Below, in pieces: positions 24,930-37,330 of a stretch of 64,000 bases of DNA (the stretch's first letter is position 1; each line of letters starts with the position of its first letter). Location: positions 17,501 through 81,500 of the forward strand of contig JAODTK010002821.1 in NCBI GenBank assembly GCA_026419785.1, in the 5' to 3' direction. The position numbers and the translations under genes are program-made. The notes below the pieces were generated by a model that worked only from the letters and a program-made list of their open reading frames with translations, searched no databases and was not told the origin of the DNA. This DNA comes from Sclerodactyla briareus (taxonomy: Eukaryota > Echinodermata > Holothuroidea > Dendrochirotida > Sclerodactylidae).

Positions 24930-25520
24930 GCTGTAGTCAGGGAATATATGCAGTCATGACAGTGTGTGTGTGTGTCTCTCTCTCTCTCTCTGTGTGTGGT
25001 GTGTGCGTGTGTGTGCGCGCGTGTGTGTGTGCGTGTGTGTGTGTGTTTGTATGTGACGCCTGGCTTGTGAAGAGCTAATTCTCGACCCCACCTGGATGGA
25101 TGAAGCTCATACTTGGTATGTGCGTTCCCCATATTGAGTACATGATCCTGATTGTTTGGGGGTGGGGTGAGGTCATCTGAGGTCATTAGAGGTCAAAGTC
25201 TGAAGTCGTGAAGAGGATAAGTCCAAAATGCTTGGTTCAATGAAAGCTGAAATTTGGTGAGTAGCTTTCTTCTGGGTCTAGGGGAGTATAAGAACCCTAT
25301 TACTTTTTGTGCAGACCAGATGTCATTATGGGGAAACATGGGGAAATTGTGAAAAATTGATAAATTTAGCTTGTGAAGAGCATAACTCGACCCCAATGGA
25401 TGGATGAAGCTCTTGCTTGTCATGTGGGTTCCCCATGATGAATACATGATCCCTATTGTTTGGGGGTCGAGTCAAAAGTCATATTAGGTCAGCATAAAGT
25501 CACAGCTCTGCGAGCCTGTG
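24930..25520 (-). mobile_element. Element of the ~305-bp tandem family with (GT)n tract
   Basis: About 1.5 diverged units of the 305-bp repeat (25080-25500) in inverted orientation relative to 51165-52450, next to a (GT)n/(CT)n microsatellite. Beyond the microsatellite, the minus strand reads GACTGCATATATTCCCTGAC, matching GACTGCATAGATTCCTCTGA beyond the (CA)n tract at 52565. So unit, microsatellite and short end sequence occur together at both loci, which suggests one mobile element design. The far ends are not delimited. Confidence 0.6.
24958..25055 (+). repeat. (GT)n/(CT)n microsatellite
   Basis: Runs of GT, CT and GT in turn. It belongs to the element at 24930-25520. The Cys/Val and Thr/His-rich open frames over it are artefacts. 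Confidence 0.95.
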
Positions 25521-26749
25521 GACACGATAAGTCTATCAGAACTCTTGGTCCTACCGAGCTGGAGTTTGATGTTAATCATTCCATTATCCCATTTGTTCAT
25601 AGATTATTAGAAATGAGTCAAGAAAGCACATGTTTTAATGGCCCTCATATCGTGTTCAGGCCCTCAGGCCCGCTCATACAGGATACCACTGCTCAGTAAC
25701 GCACATTATCGGATATCGGCGCTATACCTACTACTGTCCTCTTCTACTTTGCTTCTTTAACGCATTTTCCTGGCTATATACTGACATATTTTAGAAGGAA
25801 CGCTCTGGGCATTCGTACTCTGATAGGCCGATTCGCGAACTTTGCTGTAGTGTTCTGAAACGTGACCAGATGAAAAATATTTTGATAATAATCTGTGCGT
25901 TTTTTATTCTTCTCCCTAAATGTTGTCAGTACTATCATTGCTACTGCCTCATACAACACATCCGCGCGACATTCTCATGAAAACTCGCTACAATCCTGCT
26001 GACCGAAGTCATTCGTGAATACATGAATATTCAACGTCGATAAATATGAATTACCGATTGATGCGTTTGTTAGGGGAGTTATTGTTAGGGGAGGTAAAAT
26101 TAGAAAAATATATGTATGTTGAATGTTAAGAAAGAATACGAAATGAACCTGGAAAAAGGAGAGTTTTGAAGATTTTCCCGGCAAAGATCTCCAAAATCAA
26201 AGTTGTGAAGTGCATACATGTCAACTCAGTTCTTGTTGGAGCATACTTGATGTATCGTGGTCGTTTATTGCCATCATACGGACACACAGAATGATTTGGT
26301 GGATTCATATCTGTGGACATATTTTATTCAATGCAATATTCTTGACAAAGTAGACCATGTGATCTGCTAGTCTTAACGTATGGGGTTTGAACGACTTTTG
26401 AGCGTGTGGATCCCCGACAGTATTCTGTAGCATCAGCAGTTAGAAAATACGGCAATTTAGTTTAGCCTCTGCGACTGATATTTATTATTTATTTATTTTC
26501 ATCAATGGCGTCTTTCGGGGTCCTTGATGAACTATAAACTTCACTTTTGTGGAGAAAGCTCTCAGGGTATGAGGGGATAAGCATCACAAAGATCGATCCC
26601 GGTATTCAAATTACCGCGTGTCAATAAGCGTTTATCACGGACTTCGTTTTCCGTTAAGAGAGGAATTATCGTACCTTCAACACCATATCAGATCGCCTTG
26701 CTCTATTAACTGTTGATAGAACTTATCAAATAAAGTCCACCTCTACAAA
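25521..26749. other. No gene recognised
   Basis: AT-rich sequence with only short open frames and no motif or splice pair that I trust. Confidence 0.3.
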
Positions 26750-27420
26750 TTATTAATGCTTTTGGCCAAAAGAATCCTGAAGAAACAGAAGCTTCTACCA
26801 CGATCTGGAAAATCTAATAAATACAATGAATAAAAAAGTGTTGATAATATGTGGTGATTTCAACGCGAAAGTCGGCTCATCAAATCCCCTCCATCCAAAC
26901 TATCGCAAAATATACCACATGTAAAACCGATACGAATGGTGATTTGGTAAGGAAAAAAAAAAAACGAACAATGGTAATACTTTCTACAAACACAAACTGG
27001 AGCATATCAACACTTTTACGAGTAATTTCATACCTTCTTACCACAGAAATCCTATAAGAAGTCAAATTGACTATTATTGCCTCATTGAACTTCAAATCTA
27101 TTAACACTGACGTTCGAGCATACAATGGCCTTCGTATCAACGCTGATCGCACAATCATTATAAGTAGTTTCACTCTGACTATGCTCAGCGAAGGGCAAAT
27201 TTATCTAGTCACTGAGAACCAACTTTCCCAGTACACGAAACTGTAAACAAGGCTCTGAACAAAACACATTTTTTTTAAAAATACCGCAAAGCTAAGCTGG
27301 AATAAACTTTTATCAATTTGCTTAAAAAATTCGTTTCATAATACCGGACAAGCAACCGTCTAAGAACAAAAAAAAACAAAAAAAAAACAAAGAGAACGAA
27401 AAGATCTTAGACTCCAAAAC
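26750..27420 (+). mobile_element. LINE fragment, endonuclease domain
   Basis: Reading across frame breaks, the plus strand gives IICGDFNAKVGSS near 26840-26882, the canonical GDFNA motif of LINE endonucleases. Then come a TNGDL segment, a YRNQIDYIIASLNFKSI-like segment near 27048-27100 (with a frameshift), and VRAYNGLRINADHTIII near 27113-27165, which matches the NTDH catalytic end of the domain. It is a different family from the LINE at 1030-3945. An A-rich stretch follows at 27365-27400. The continuation to 27800 is unclear. Confidence 0.75.
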
Positions 27421-28054
27421 CACCACTTTATAGATGTACCCTCAACCTAAGAGTGAAAACCACAAGGGAACAAACAGGTTGACGCCCATGCGTCGGATAC
27501 TACAACTCGAAGTGAGAGGCGCACTATTGTGTGTAATGTTAAGCACAATCCAGTCTGTTTACTCTCTATCTGTGAATTCTGTCAGAAATGCCCCATCTCT
27601 GTTGCTTATATTAATTTAGAATGTCTAGTACAAGATCTGCAACAACTTCAGTGATGGAAGCACGAAACAACATCATAAATCCGAAAATACAAAAATTCGA
27701 TCGAGTCGGCAGATAATGGTTGGATAACAGTTTCCGGAGATAAGCGATCATTTGCTGTGTTCTGAGCCCGTCTATAATAATATCGAAACGTAAATTGAAC
27801 AATTGAACTCAACAAAGCAACATTCAGAACTTTAAATCGGGATGTGGGTTTAGTTTGTCTCTTCTACTTTGCTCGTTGAGAGGAAATCGGTTACATGGCC
27901 ATTGACGGTTGAAACAATAAATGCTAGATATCTTTGTTTTCCTACTGTGACTAATGCATACATTGCGCACTTACTGACTCTCCCAATTCCCCTGCATAAT
28001 GGACCAAAAAAAGGTCAATAACTCATATTACAGATTATATAATCCGCCGTAAAA
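27421..28054. other. Possible continuation of the LINE fragment; nothing certain
   Basis: Weak coding-like text, broken by stops, follows the endonuclease fragment. It may be the linker between endonuclease and reverse transcriptase, but no RT motif was found. Confidence 0.25.
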
Positions 28055-28665
28055 CTGGGTAAACTTTGACACCCAGGTTAACGTTGACATGTTGGGGTTT
28101 TAATCAAATTGTCGACTGCCCTCGATCTCCGGAACGGTTTCAATTAATTTGTTATTTCGTGATATATCAAAGGTATAAATGGAAGAGATTTTCCACATTA
28201 GATTAATTATCATAGATGTACCTGAAGCACATTGAAAACATTGAAATGCATAATAATTAGCTCATTGCATATTATCTTGCAAGCTCCCATTGACCCTGTA
28301 AGAATTTCTGGTTTTCAAAGTTATTTTTTAAGTCCTTGCGTCCTCACTTTTCAAAAAATCGAACTTTGCAAGAAAATCTTGAATAATAAATTTTATTCAT
28401 TTTTATAATGTACTGCGTTTGTAAACTGGGGTAACTTTGACACCCATGGCTGCTTTGACAGGTTGGGGTTTTATAAAATTGGTCGACCGCCCTCCATTCT
28501 CCGGAACGGTCAAATTTGTTATTTTTTCGTGATATATTGAAGTATAATGGAGAGATTTTCCACTTAGATTATTATCATAGAATGTTACCTGAAGCAAATT
28601 GAAAACATTGAAATGCCTACATAATTAGCTAAGTTGCATAATTATCTTGCAGCTCCATTGAGGTA
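28055..28665 (+). repeat. Tandem duplication, two ~250-bp units about 365 bp apart
   Basis: Units at about 28055-28300 and 28420-28665 share AACTTTGACACCCA, CATGTTGGGGTTTT or CAGGTTGGGGTTTT, TCTCCGGAACGGT, TTCGTGATATAT, GAGATTTTCCAC and TTGAAAACATTGAAATGC in order. The spacer (28301-28419) is AT-rich. Confidence 0.85.
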
Positions 28666-28700
28666 TTGGAAATGGGCTTGGACCTGTAGGCTATAGATAT

Positions 28701-29020
28701 CAGGGGCGATCCAGGATTTTCGGTTTAGAGGGAGCTGCCTAAAATTATCAAATAAAGTCTTGGGAGAAGATATGGGAGCGCAGGCGGCGCGAGCCCCAAT
28801 CGGGGGTGTTGCGCTGAATTCTCCTATATACTGAACTGGTTCATTTGATTTGAACGCACGTATTATCATTGGCGTAGCCAGAGATTTTTTTATTAGGGGC
28901 CATTGGGGTGCCGAGTCTGTGGTGTGTGGGGCCAAGACATATGAGAATCAAACCATGTGACCATCTGGCGGAGCGCCACCAGGGGTTAGCGCGGAGCGCA
29001 TCAGAAAATTTTCTGGTCTG
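28701..29020. repeat. Two hAT-like left ends without recognised right partners
   Basis: At 28701 the sequence is CAGGGGCGATCCAGGATTTT, like the end at 15823. At 28867 it is CATTGGCGTAGCCAGAG, followed near 28970 by GCGGAGCGCCACCAGGGG, like the inner part of the element at 29992-30994. Neither pairs with a right end that has a matching 8-bp flank. Confidence 0.45.
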
Positions 29021-29991
29021 AGAGACCTCACCAATGTATTTTGTTGGGAAAAATCATAACTAAAAAATTCTGAAATGATCGTTTTCAAATGGTTTTGCGG
29101 AAACAACCTGGTTTGTCCATTAAGACTAGCTCCTGTATTTAACCCACTTCAACGTAGTACGAATGACAATTTTGGCAGTAGTGATCCCCAATATACACAT
29201 TTTTGGTGCCGTGATGACAAAGTCTTCACAAAGATGGGTTTCTACTGCGCGTATTGATTTGACTCCTTTCTAACACCATCGGGATGAGTGAAATGAATAA
29301 TTGTTTTGGATGGATTTGAAGGTCATCTGAGTCACGGAGTTTCCTACCACCTTGCACACAAAACGAGCACAGAATCAATTGCCCAGAGCAAGGTTAAATT
29401 GACGTGTCGAGCTTTCTGGAGGCGGGGGGTAACAAGACTATATTGTTTTTGGTGTGTGCGTAATATGGGTAATTTTTGGAGAGATTGTGAGAATGTATTT
29501 CTCAGCCAACTCGGATTAGCCCAAAAACTTGCCCCGAAACCCCTGCTCAAGCTGAAACCTTTCCTACTGAGTGTACAGGATCCTGTGATTTAGAATGAGG
29601 GCATTTCTCAGAGAAAATTATGAAACAGTTTTCTATTTTGTTCATTTGGGTGTAAGGATAAATGACGATACACGATCCCCACACCCTGCCATGTACGTTT
29701 TGTACTCTCAATCCCCATGGTAATTAAAAATTGAGTGGGGCACCTTATAGCACAATCTTTGACCAGGCTTGGACACAGTTTCTTCCAATAGGGTTGGGGT
29801 TATTTTCGTGATGTAATCGAGTACCGACAGACAAGTCCCTATGCGCGCTTCATCAACCGTGACTCTATGGGAACATGGCCAAATAAACCGTAACTCATTA
29901 TTCGTTTCACACAGTAGCTATCTTCGACTGAAGGTCCTCGTGGGACATTTACACCCACGCGTGACGACAAAACATGTAGGCTAGCTACAAA
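29021..29991. other. No gene recognised
   Basis: An open frame on the plus strand (29306-29593) has no recognisable motif. Part of this stretch may belong to the orphan hAT-like end at 28867. Confidence 0.3.
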
Positions 29992-30994
29992 CTGTGGCGT
30001 CGATCCTTTAAAAAGGGTGAGGGGGGGCACAATCGATTCAAATGGCACCATCTAACGGAGCGCCACCATCGGTGCGCGAAGCGTAGTAAGAAAATTTCAG
30101 ATTCTCCTACCCTCCATATTCGACGGAAATGCACTTGCCGGCGCATATCCCCATCTACATTTGTTATTTGAGTAAAATACACACCAAAAGTTTCATTGTG
30201 TAATACTAAGATGATTTACCGAATATCACACATGGACGGTATTTTTTTTATTACCTTTTCTACTCTGGCTTTATATTGTGCGTGGGGGATCCGGGTCTAC
30301 CGGGGACCCATCCCTGGTGGAATCGAAGGGAAAAGCCATAGCGTACGAGACCCTTCCAATTTGGGAAGGCAGAATTTTGAATACCCAATTTTTTAAACCT
30401 AAACTGTTTCTTAAATTTAACTATTACAAATACAAGTCAGTCAGCACAGGGCTATGAAATTTTGCATGTTTTTTCCGGCCTTATCGAAGAAGTCTTCAAA
30501 CAATGCACGCATTTTTTCACGTTTGCTTTTTCCTTCCCAGATGCCACAATTTTCATTCTCAGAAAATTGGGGGGGGCAGTCCTTCCCCCAAGGCTCCTGA
30601 ATTATTCGAGTGAAAAAGAGTCGAGCATTATATCCATATTTAACCTACAACGCCTTAGATAAAACGACATTGTCGCGCAAAACAATGATGCCCTTTTGGC
30701 TATTCGATTTAAAATTCGAGAATTCGGTAATGAAACATGGGTATCCTTCGAATTCGGCCCTAGTCGGGTCCATCTCTTCACCTGGGTCCGCACCTGGAAA
30801 TTAGTGGACAATTCCAACGCGATTTTTTGTTTGGTTGGGGGGGGGATCAAAAATTTGAATCCTTAGAGGATTATAAAAATCGGCATGTGCCTTTAATTTT
30901 TTTATACGGTCCGGAAAAGTTGGGGGGGGGGGCAAACGATTTGAAAGTGGTGACATGTCCCCAACCTCCCCGTCCCCCCCCTGTGACGCCCATG
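29992..30994. mobile_element. hAT-like non-autonomous transposon (second family) with exact 8-bp target duplication
   Basis: The left end is CTGTGGCGTCGATCC and the right end is TGTGACGCCCATG; inverted, the ends agree at 8 of the first 10 bases. Both flanks are GCTACAAA (29984-29991 and 30995-31002). Long G runs lie just inside both ends. The inner sequence, including GCGGAGCGCCACC and a TCGACGGAAATGCACTTGCC block, matches the element at 34923-35901 in inverted orientation, so they form one family of about 1 kb. No transposase is visible. Confidence 0.8.
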
Positions 30995-31329
30995 GCTACA
31001 AATCTTCCGACCGGAAATGTTTCTGCATCATCGAAGAGATGTTCGTTTTTCGCCGCACACAACATTCATTCAAAGCGCGTTGTCGCTCTGACGTGGGGAA
31101 ATCACCACACATGTCGTCGCAAATCATTTATAGCCCTGAACAGCGCACTCGGTCCGTTACTAATAGTACAGTTTGCCGTGCCTAGATACCGTACGCTTTT
31201 GAGGAGACTTAAGAATACCTAACAATACAACCCATCCGCATCGTTGTGCTTCTTTTGATTGTGGGGCGTGGCAGATGGGGCTTGTGTAAACTTTAACTCA
31301 ACGGATCAGGCCGGCAAAAAAAAATTCCT

Positions 31330-31391
31330 CTCGAGATTTTTTAGGGGGGGCGCCCTGGGTGCGCCCCCCCCCCTGGTCGCCGGCCCCTGGA
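31330..31391. repeat. Orphan hAT-like right end
   Basis: GGGGGGGCGCCCTGGGTGCG, then a C run, then GGTCGCCGGCCCCTG, resembling an inverted CAGGGGC end. Its flank GATATAGC was not found before any left end, so it stays unpaired. Confidence 0.4.
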
Positions 31392-33515
31392 TATAGCTCT
31401 TCATCCACCCAATTTTACGTCTGTTGTTACCAATCCAGCACTGTTGCCTTTTGAATATGCATCGCATAAGTATAGCAATATGTCAATATGTACATTTCCG
31501 CTGCAATTTGTATTGTCACTTATGCAGATGTCTTCCAATACTTCAGGAGCAGTGCCAACTGGTATTCACGCTACATAGCCATATGCACCAGACTGTTATT
31601 AATGAGACACATCGCGTATATAGTGCCGGGTAGTGTAGGCTGAATTACGACAGCGACAGGACCAATTGTAATATTATCGAATGCGGAAAACGTATTTGAA
31701 AATCAGCGCCAGATCACGGTTGGTAAAGTACGTGGGGGCATCACAGACTGGCGATGCGCAGACAGTCATGGCCAATCTTGATCCAGTAGTTCAGTAAATA
31801 GTGTTATAGGGATAAATGGGAAAAGCGGGGATTCACAAATGTCATAGCGCGGACCACTGCAAACGAATAGGGGGAATCAATGGTGATTTCTTTTACTCTG
31901 ACACCGAAGCTCGGACTTCCACGTGAAATCATCATTAAGTTTAACCGAAAAATTCAGCCCTCGGAAAAAACCAAATTTGCATGGAAAATGGTATATTTGG
32001 GATTAAGAAATGATACTGGCTTCGGAACAAGATGAATAATTACGTTGAAACTGTCCTTACAACTTAATCTCAGTTAAGTTGGTAACGTATGCTGATTCAC
32101 TTCTCTGGGCACAAATTGCGGCAAGTGAGAAAGCCCTTGGGGATGGTTGTCACCGTTCGTAAGCAGTGGTGACACCTGCCCTGCAAGTGTGAGAAACTAT
32201 CACGGAACAATACCATTGACCACAAAACCTGCCAACAAGAACGGAGCAAAAAATTAACAAACAATGCTTTAAAGTAGGACTATATTGGTTCATATTTCGG
32301 AACTGGAATTCCATATGCGCATACAAATGTGTTGGGAAATAGTCTAAATCATGGTATCTTTGATGCTGTATTTTGATCGTGTATATCCTCATAAAGTTCA
32401 GTGTAAACAAGGAAACTAATTTTGTGAGGGAAGAATGTTGTTACATTATGCGATTTTTAGAAGGCCAAGCCACTGATTTTCTAGCTACGGAGGCATTGAC
32501 AATATGTGATGCTTCTGTCATTTTCAACGGGCAATACAAAATTGAAGACGTATTGAAAGAGACATATTGTGTGCGTAGTGATATTTTATATGACACCTAT
32601 GAGAGGAAGGCAGGAACAACAAAGTATTATGAGCTGATTGGAAAATTGTGAATTTTAGGCCGTGAAATGAAAGGATCAGTTACGTACAACGGAATGTTGA
32701 CAGAAAAAACACTGCACACACGAATGTCATTCGAGGGTTATGTTGTTGTGTATATGGATGTATAGGGAGATAAATGTGGAGTGGGGTTCTTTTATTTCAT
32801 TAAAGGATTCGATGCCGTTCGAGGGGGGGGGGGGGGGAGGGCTTAGGTCAGTGCTAACACCGCAAAACGGATCAACGACAACCCACACGGCAGCAGGGGG
32901 GCAAATAACAGTGCCCAAGATTGTAACATTATAAGACTTGCATTTGCCTCTCTTGAACTGTTGTGTTTTAATACGAACCAGTATTACTGCGAGGCACACT
33001 CGAATTGTTGAAATTGTTCTCCGAAAACGGGACAAACCTCAGAACGTTTGCCAAACAGAGGGGAATATTACATTTCGAAATGGCATGCAAAAAACCAATA
33101 TGTACTGCTGTGTATGCAGTACATTCGGGAGCAGTGTGAGGCATTATAACGAGTCGCGCACTAAAAGTACCAAAACTCTCTAGAAGATTGTTTGAAGTTA
33201 AGCGAGAAATGAAAACCTCTGGTAAGCCTTGAGCATGCGCATTCCGACAGGTGTCGATGATTGTGTTATTGGAGGATACGAATGAACCAATAGCATGCGT
33301 ACTACAAAATAAAACTACGCCCAGACCCAGACAAGGAGAGTGCTTGAAATTCACTTAAAGGGAACGACTGGCTTCTACCAAAACTATTATATCAACACGT
33401 CGATAATTATTGAGTTCGAGTTCTCTCCAACTATTACCCGCCTCAAGGCAAGTTGTCATCATGAAAGTTAGTTTTATGTGTCTTGTATTGTCTTGTACAT
33501 GAGTGAGGTGTTATA
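31392..33515. other. No gene recognised
   Basis: Open frames occur (for example 32373-32651 and 32938-33183 on the plus strand, 32968-33354 on the minus strand), but none shows a domain. A 16-G run lies near 32823-32840. I would not annotate a gene here. Confidence 0.3.
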
Positions 33516-33519
33516 GGGG

Positions 33520-33690
33520 ACGACGGTGAGGAGGGGGGGGGGGGGGGTACGGGGAGGGTCATAGCCGTAGAATCGCGGGGGAGGGGGATACAGCCCCCCC
33601 CAAAAAAAATAACCAACCCCCCCAAAAATTTGATGTTGGGGGATGGCCTATGTGACACCCCCCACCCCCCCCCCCCAAGATCCAGCGGTA
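33520..33690. repeat. Dense G-run and C-run patch
   Basis: Several G runs and C runs of 7 to 15 bases occur within 170 bp, like the G/C-rich zones just inside the hAT-like ends. No terminal repeat was found. G-quadruplex formation is possible, and such runs are also error-prone in sequencing. Confidence 0.6.
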
Positions 33691-34785
33691 CAGGGCACAG
33701 CTATAACCGAAGGGCCGAACATGCTTCATATTTCTCAGATGCCCTTTTTATGTTGAGGCAAGCCAAAATGCTAAAAAATTCAGCGCTACGCGCGCTGTGT
33801 TCTGTCTTTTCCGTAATGTGTAATAAAGTAGCCCATGCACAATAACTTTCGCCCCAGCAATATGTTCTCCATTCGTGTTATCTACAAGTGCAGTGAACTT
33901 ATGGAAAGGCCACAAACTGAGAATTGTTTTGGGGACACGATTAAGGCTGCCCCCCCCCCAATGATGGAAGCCAACATGGTATTTTCCTAACACAGAACCA
34001 TTGGCTAGATTGAGTTCTAGCCTACTTATAATCCTTCATTTAGCGATAACAGACTGGTTGCCAACCTCACGTCTCCGTCTCCGACGCCGGAAACTAGCCG
34101 ATTAGCGCAATAACTCTCCAACACTTCATCCGATTAACACGCAAATTTGGTACATATGTCCGTCTTAGTGAAATTGGATGAGTTCGAAAGTGGGCTTACG
34201 GAATGACTGCTACCCTTCTATTGTGCAGGTTTACACTAAATACAGGATTACTGCCCCGATTTACACGAAACTCGGGGGTGGCGACAAAAGTTGGCCCGAG
34301 AAACATGACGGTGATTCATGGTCACCAGAGGTGAAAATTGTGTCTTTTTTCTCGATTTCTAACTTTGTCGTATATTAAACGAAACTTGGCAGAATGTGGA
34401 CTACAGTTGGTCTGAACAACAGGGTATAAATTAAAGTGCTTTCTCTAAAGGAGGTCCACAACGGCCGTTTCTGCGGGGGTTTACACATGGCCGTTTACCC
34501 GCCGCACATGTCGATAGACGATGAAAGCGGGGATCGTGCACTCAGTATGAAGGTTTACGTGTTGACGTTTGGCCACTACATAGGGCGCGGGGGCGGGGCA
34601 AAACAACTTCTGAGACATGTAAAATTTGGACAAATATTTGAACACGGAAAACAAATCTGGGAAGACCCAATTTTACACGCGTGGTGTCAAGCCAATCTCT
34701 AAGATGCGGGCAACCTCTCAAACCAACTGGAGGGGTCCTTACAAATAGGATCTGATGTACGGCTCGCTCCACATGAACATATGGG
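33691..34785. other. No gene recognised; short similarity to 36600-36790
   Basis: The stretch 34690-34740 (GATGCGGGCAACCTCTCAAA, then GGGTCC) resembles 36738-36785 (GATGCGAGAAACCTCTAACC, then GGGTCC), which hints at a further dispersed repeat. Otherwise unassigned. Confidence 0.35.
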
Positions 34786-34922
34786 CAGGGGCGGCGCCAC
34801 AGGGGGGAAAGGGGGGCGGTTGCCCCCCCCTATGGGTTTGGGCGAAAAAATAAAATCGTTGGAACGATGTTTTAACGCATTTATTTTCGTAGGGGGGGTG
34901 GGCTGAGGTGTCTATATATGTT

Positions 34923-35901
34923 CATGGGCGTCAACAGGTGGGGCGGGGGGGGGGGACAGGTCCCCCCACTTTTAAAAGTGGGGGGGGATATTAATATTCT
35001 TTGTCCCCCCCCACTTTCGGGACCGTAATAAAAACATAATAGGCACATGCCCGATTTGTATCAACTCTGAACTGATTCAATTTTGTATACCAAACAATAA
35101 TCGCGTTGAAAATTTCCTTAAGTCCACTAATTCCAGGTGCGGACCCCAGGTTGTGAAGAATTGGGACCCGACGGGCCACGCGAAGTGGAAGGATTCCATG
35201 GAGTCATACCGAGTTCCGCCAATTTTTTGAAGTGTTTCGCGCGAATGCTGTTTTTCTTCAAGGCGTTGGCAGGCTAAATATGCGATTGTAATCTTCGAAT
35301 CATTCTTCACTCGAATAATTTCAGGAACCTTGGGGGAGACTGCCCCTCCCCCATCTTCTGAGATGAAAAGTCGGGCGAAAATGGGGAATCATTGGGAAGG
35401 AAAAGGCAGAGTGAAAAAAGCCTGAATTTTTCGCAGTCTTTTTCGATACAAGGCCCGGAAAAATGCATTTTTTCGCCGCTTTCGCGCGCACCAGTAGTTT
35501 CCAATGACCGTAAATCGGGTACAAATTCTGCTCCCAAATTGGAGTAGTCCCGTACGCCTATGGCTTTTCCAGTCGATCCCAACCAGAGACCGTTCGGTAG
35601 CCCCTTGGATCCCAAGCAAAACAATAGCCAGAGTAGAAAAGGTTATAACAAAAATACCATGTGTGATACTTAGTAAATCATCTTAGTATGTATCAATGAC
35701 ACCTTTTTGGTCTTGTCGTTACTCGAAATCACACATGTAGTGGGTGCTATTGAGCTGGGCAAGTGCCGTTTCCGTCGATATGGATGGTATGAAATCGGAA
35801 ATTTCTTTGTACGATCGCGCCACCTATGGTGGGCGCGCCCGCTCAATGGTCATTTGCTTCGATGGTCCCCCCCACTTTTCCAAACGCTCCGATCGCCCCT
35901 G
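34923..35901. mobile_element. hAT-like element of the second family, nested, exact 8-bp target duplication
   Basis: Starts CATGGGCGTCAACAGG and ends CGATCGCCCCTG. Both flanks are TATATGTT (34915-34922 and 35902-35909). Inner blocks (ACCGTAATAAAAACATAATA with GGCACATGCCCGATTT, GGAACCTTGGGGGAGACTGC, AAGTGCCGTTTCCGTCGATA) match 29992-30994 in inverted order. It sits 137 bp inside the larger hAT-bounded unit, so it is the younger insertion. Confidence 0.8.
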
Positions 35902-36008
35902 TATATGTTACTACTACTACTATCAAGTTTGTCGGAGTCGAACAAATTCTTCGTTATGGGGGGGGGGGGGGCCCGTTCCCCCCAATCAAATCCTAGTGGA
36001 AAAATAAA

Positions 36009-36600
36009 CTAGAGCACAATGGGTGCTGTAGCTCAAAACCACAACTGTACCAAGACGAATGTACAATTGTGTTAAATGTTCAAAAACATGAGATCAAGAA
36101 GGCAGTTCAAGCAATGATAACTACCCCTTAAACGACCTTTGACCTGATCGTCATATGGCCAAAGAAGTTTTGCAGTCACTAACAAACATTGTTCAACTCA
36201 GTTTGTTCAATCATGCATAAAAGATATGACCGATTGAGAGAGAAAAGGGCAATTTTACACAGGGGCCCATTGTGTCCCTTCAATGACCTTGACTTCACAT
36301 GGTCAAGGAGGTCCCAAAGGTGATGGAACATGGGGTAAAGTTTGGTCAAACATCCATCAAAAGAATGACTAATTTTGCTCTTTCCATCCATAGTGTAATC
36401 CCAAGTGCGGATGAACACATGTGGAATTTGCCCAAGAAGAATTGGGTTGGGACACTAATTCATGTTGCCCCCCCCACCAATGCTTCCAATTCGCAACTGC
36501 CATTTTCTTAACACTTTGCACACAAACCAAATAGCTTAGGTTTAGTCTACTTTATACTTATTGTTTATGACCAGACTGGCTTTGCCAAGACCTAATGTGC
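36009..36600 (-). mobile_element. Helentron-like element, 3' part
   Basis: Read on the minus strand it ends GAGCTACAGCACCCATTGTG, CTCTAG, then T: hairpin, CTAG, flanking T, as in the other copies. Going right it shares with the larger copies a GATCAAGAAGGCAGTTCAAG stretch, a ATGGCCAAAG block, a GATTGAGAGAGAAAA block and a GACCTTGACTTCACATGGTC block. It lacks the GATA tract and the long inner array, so it is a truncated or shorter subtype; the right limit is approximate. Confidence 0.6.
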
Positions 36601-36824
36601 TGCTTTCTGATAAAAGATGAAAGCTATGTATGCAAAAAAAATAACAGGATGGGATTCCGGGCGTGCACATCAGTATGGAGGGTACGTGAGTGACGTGCGC
36701 CGTTTTCCACGGCATGTGATGTTCGAACAAATGTTCAAGATGCGAGAAACCTCTAACCCAATTGGAAGGGTCCTCTATGGCAGCGGAAAAACATTGAAAA
36801 AAGGGGTATGGTAAGAAGTTTTCG

Positions 36825-37330
36825 AACATTTATTGTCAATTTCAGTGAAATTGCTCACTGCCATATACAGCGCGGGAAGGACCGGTTCTTGCAATCTGGA
36901 GGGTATGTAAAAACAAAAATTTTTATTGTATGCTACGCGTCAATCTATGGTGGCCCGAATTGAAAAGAAAGAAGGAAAATTTATTTATAAAAATTTTGAA
37001 ATTGAAAATTCGGAAATGTATTGCCAATTCTAGGGATTTTGCTTACTGCCTTACAGCTGGGACGTGCCGTTCTTGCAATCTGGAGGGTCGTAAAACGAAA
37101 AAAGTTTTTGTAGGCTACGCGTCAAGGATGGTGACCCGAACTTGAAATAAACATTGATATTCTCAAAGCGTTTTTGGAAACTGAAATTTCGGACATTACT
37201 GCCAATTTTTGGGATGTTGCTTATGCCATACGACCCGGAAAGTGCCGGTTCGTGCAATTGGAGGGTCTGTGGAAACGGAAATTTTCGCTACGCTCCGCCG
37301 CCACCGCTAGTGGGCTCCGCTTAGATGGTT
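36825..37330 (+). repeat. Tandem repeat, about three ~180-bp units
   Basis: The landmark CTGGAGGGT (or TTGGAGGGT) falls near 36897, 37081 and 37259. Each is preceded by a TGC-CT-ACTGCC(T)TA-like stretch and GTGCCG or ACCGG, and the first two are followed by TACGCGTCAA. The unit resembles a block inside the second-family hAT-like element (AAGTGCCGTTTCCGTCG). Confidence 0.75.

Noticed and set aside
24848-25078. Cys/Val-rich small secreted protein
   Set aside because: The frame is produced by the (GT)n/(CT)n microsatellite.
29306-29593. Coding exon on the plus strand
   Set aside because: No domain or reliable splice sites, and an antisense frame of similar length covers it.
28701-31389. hAT-like element from the left end at 28701 to the right end at 31389
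   Set aside because: The flanks ATAGATAT and GATATAGC do not match as an 8-bp duplication, and another element with its own duplication lies between.
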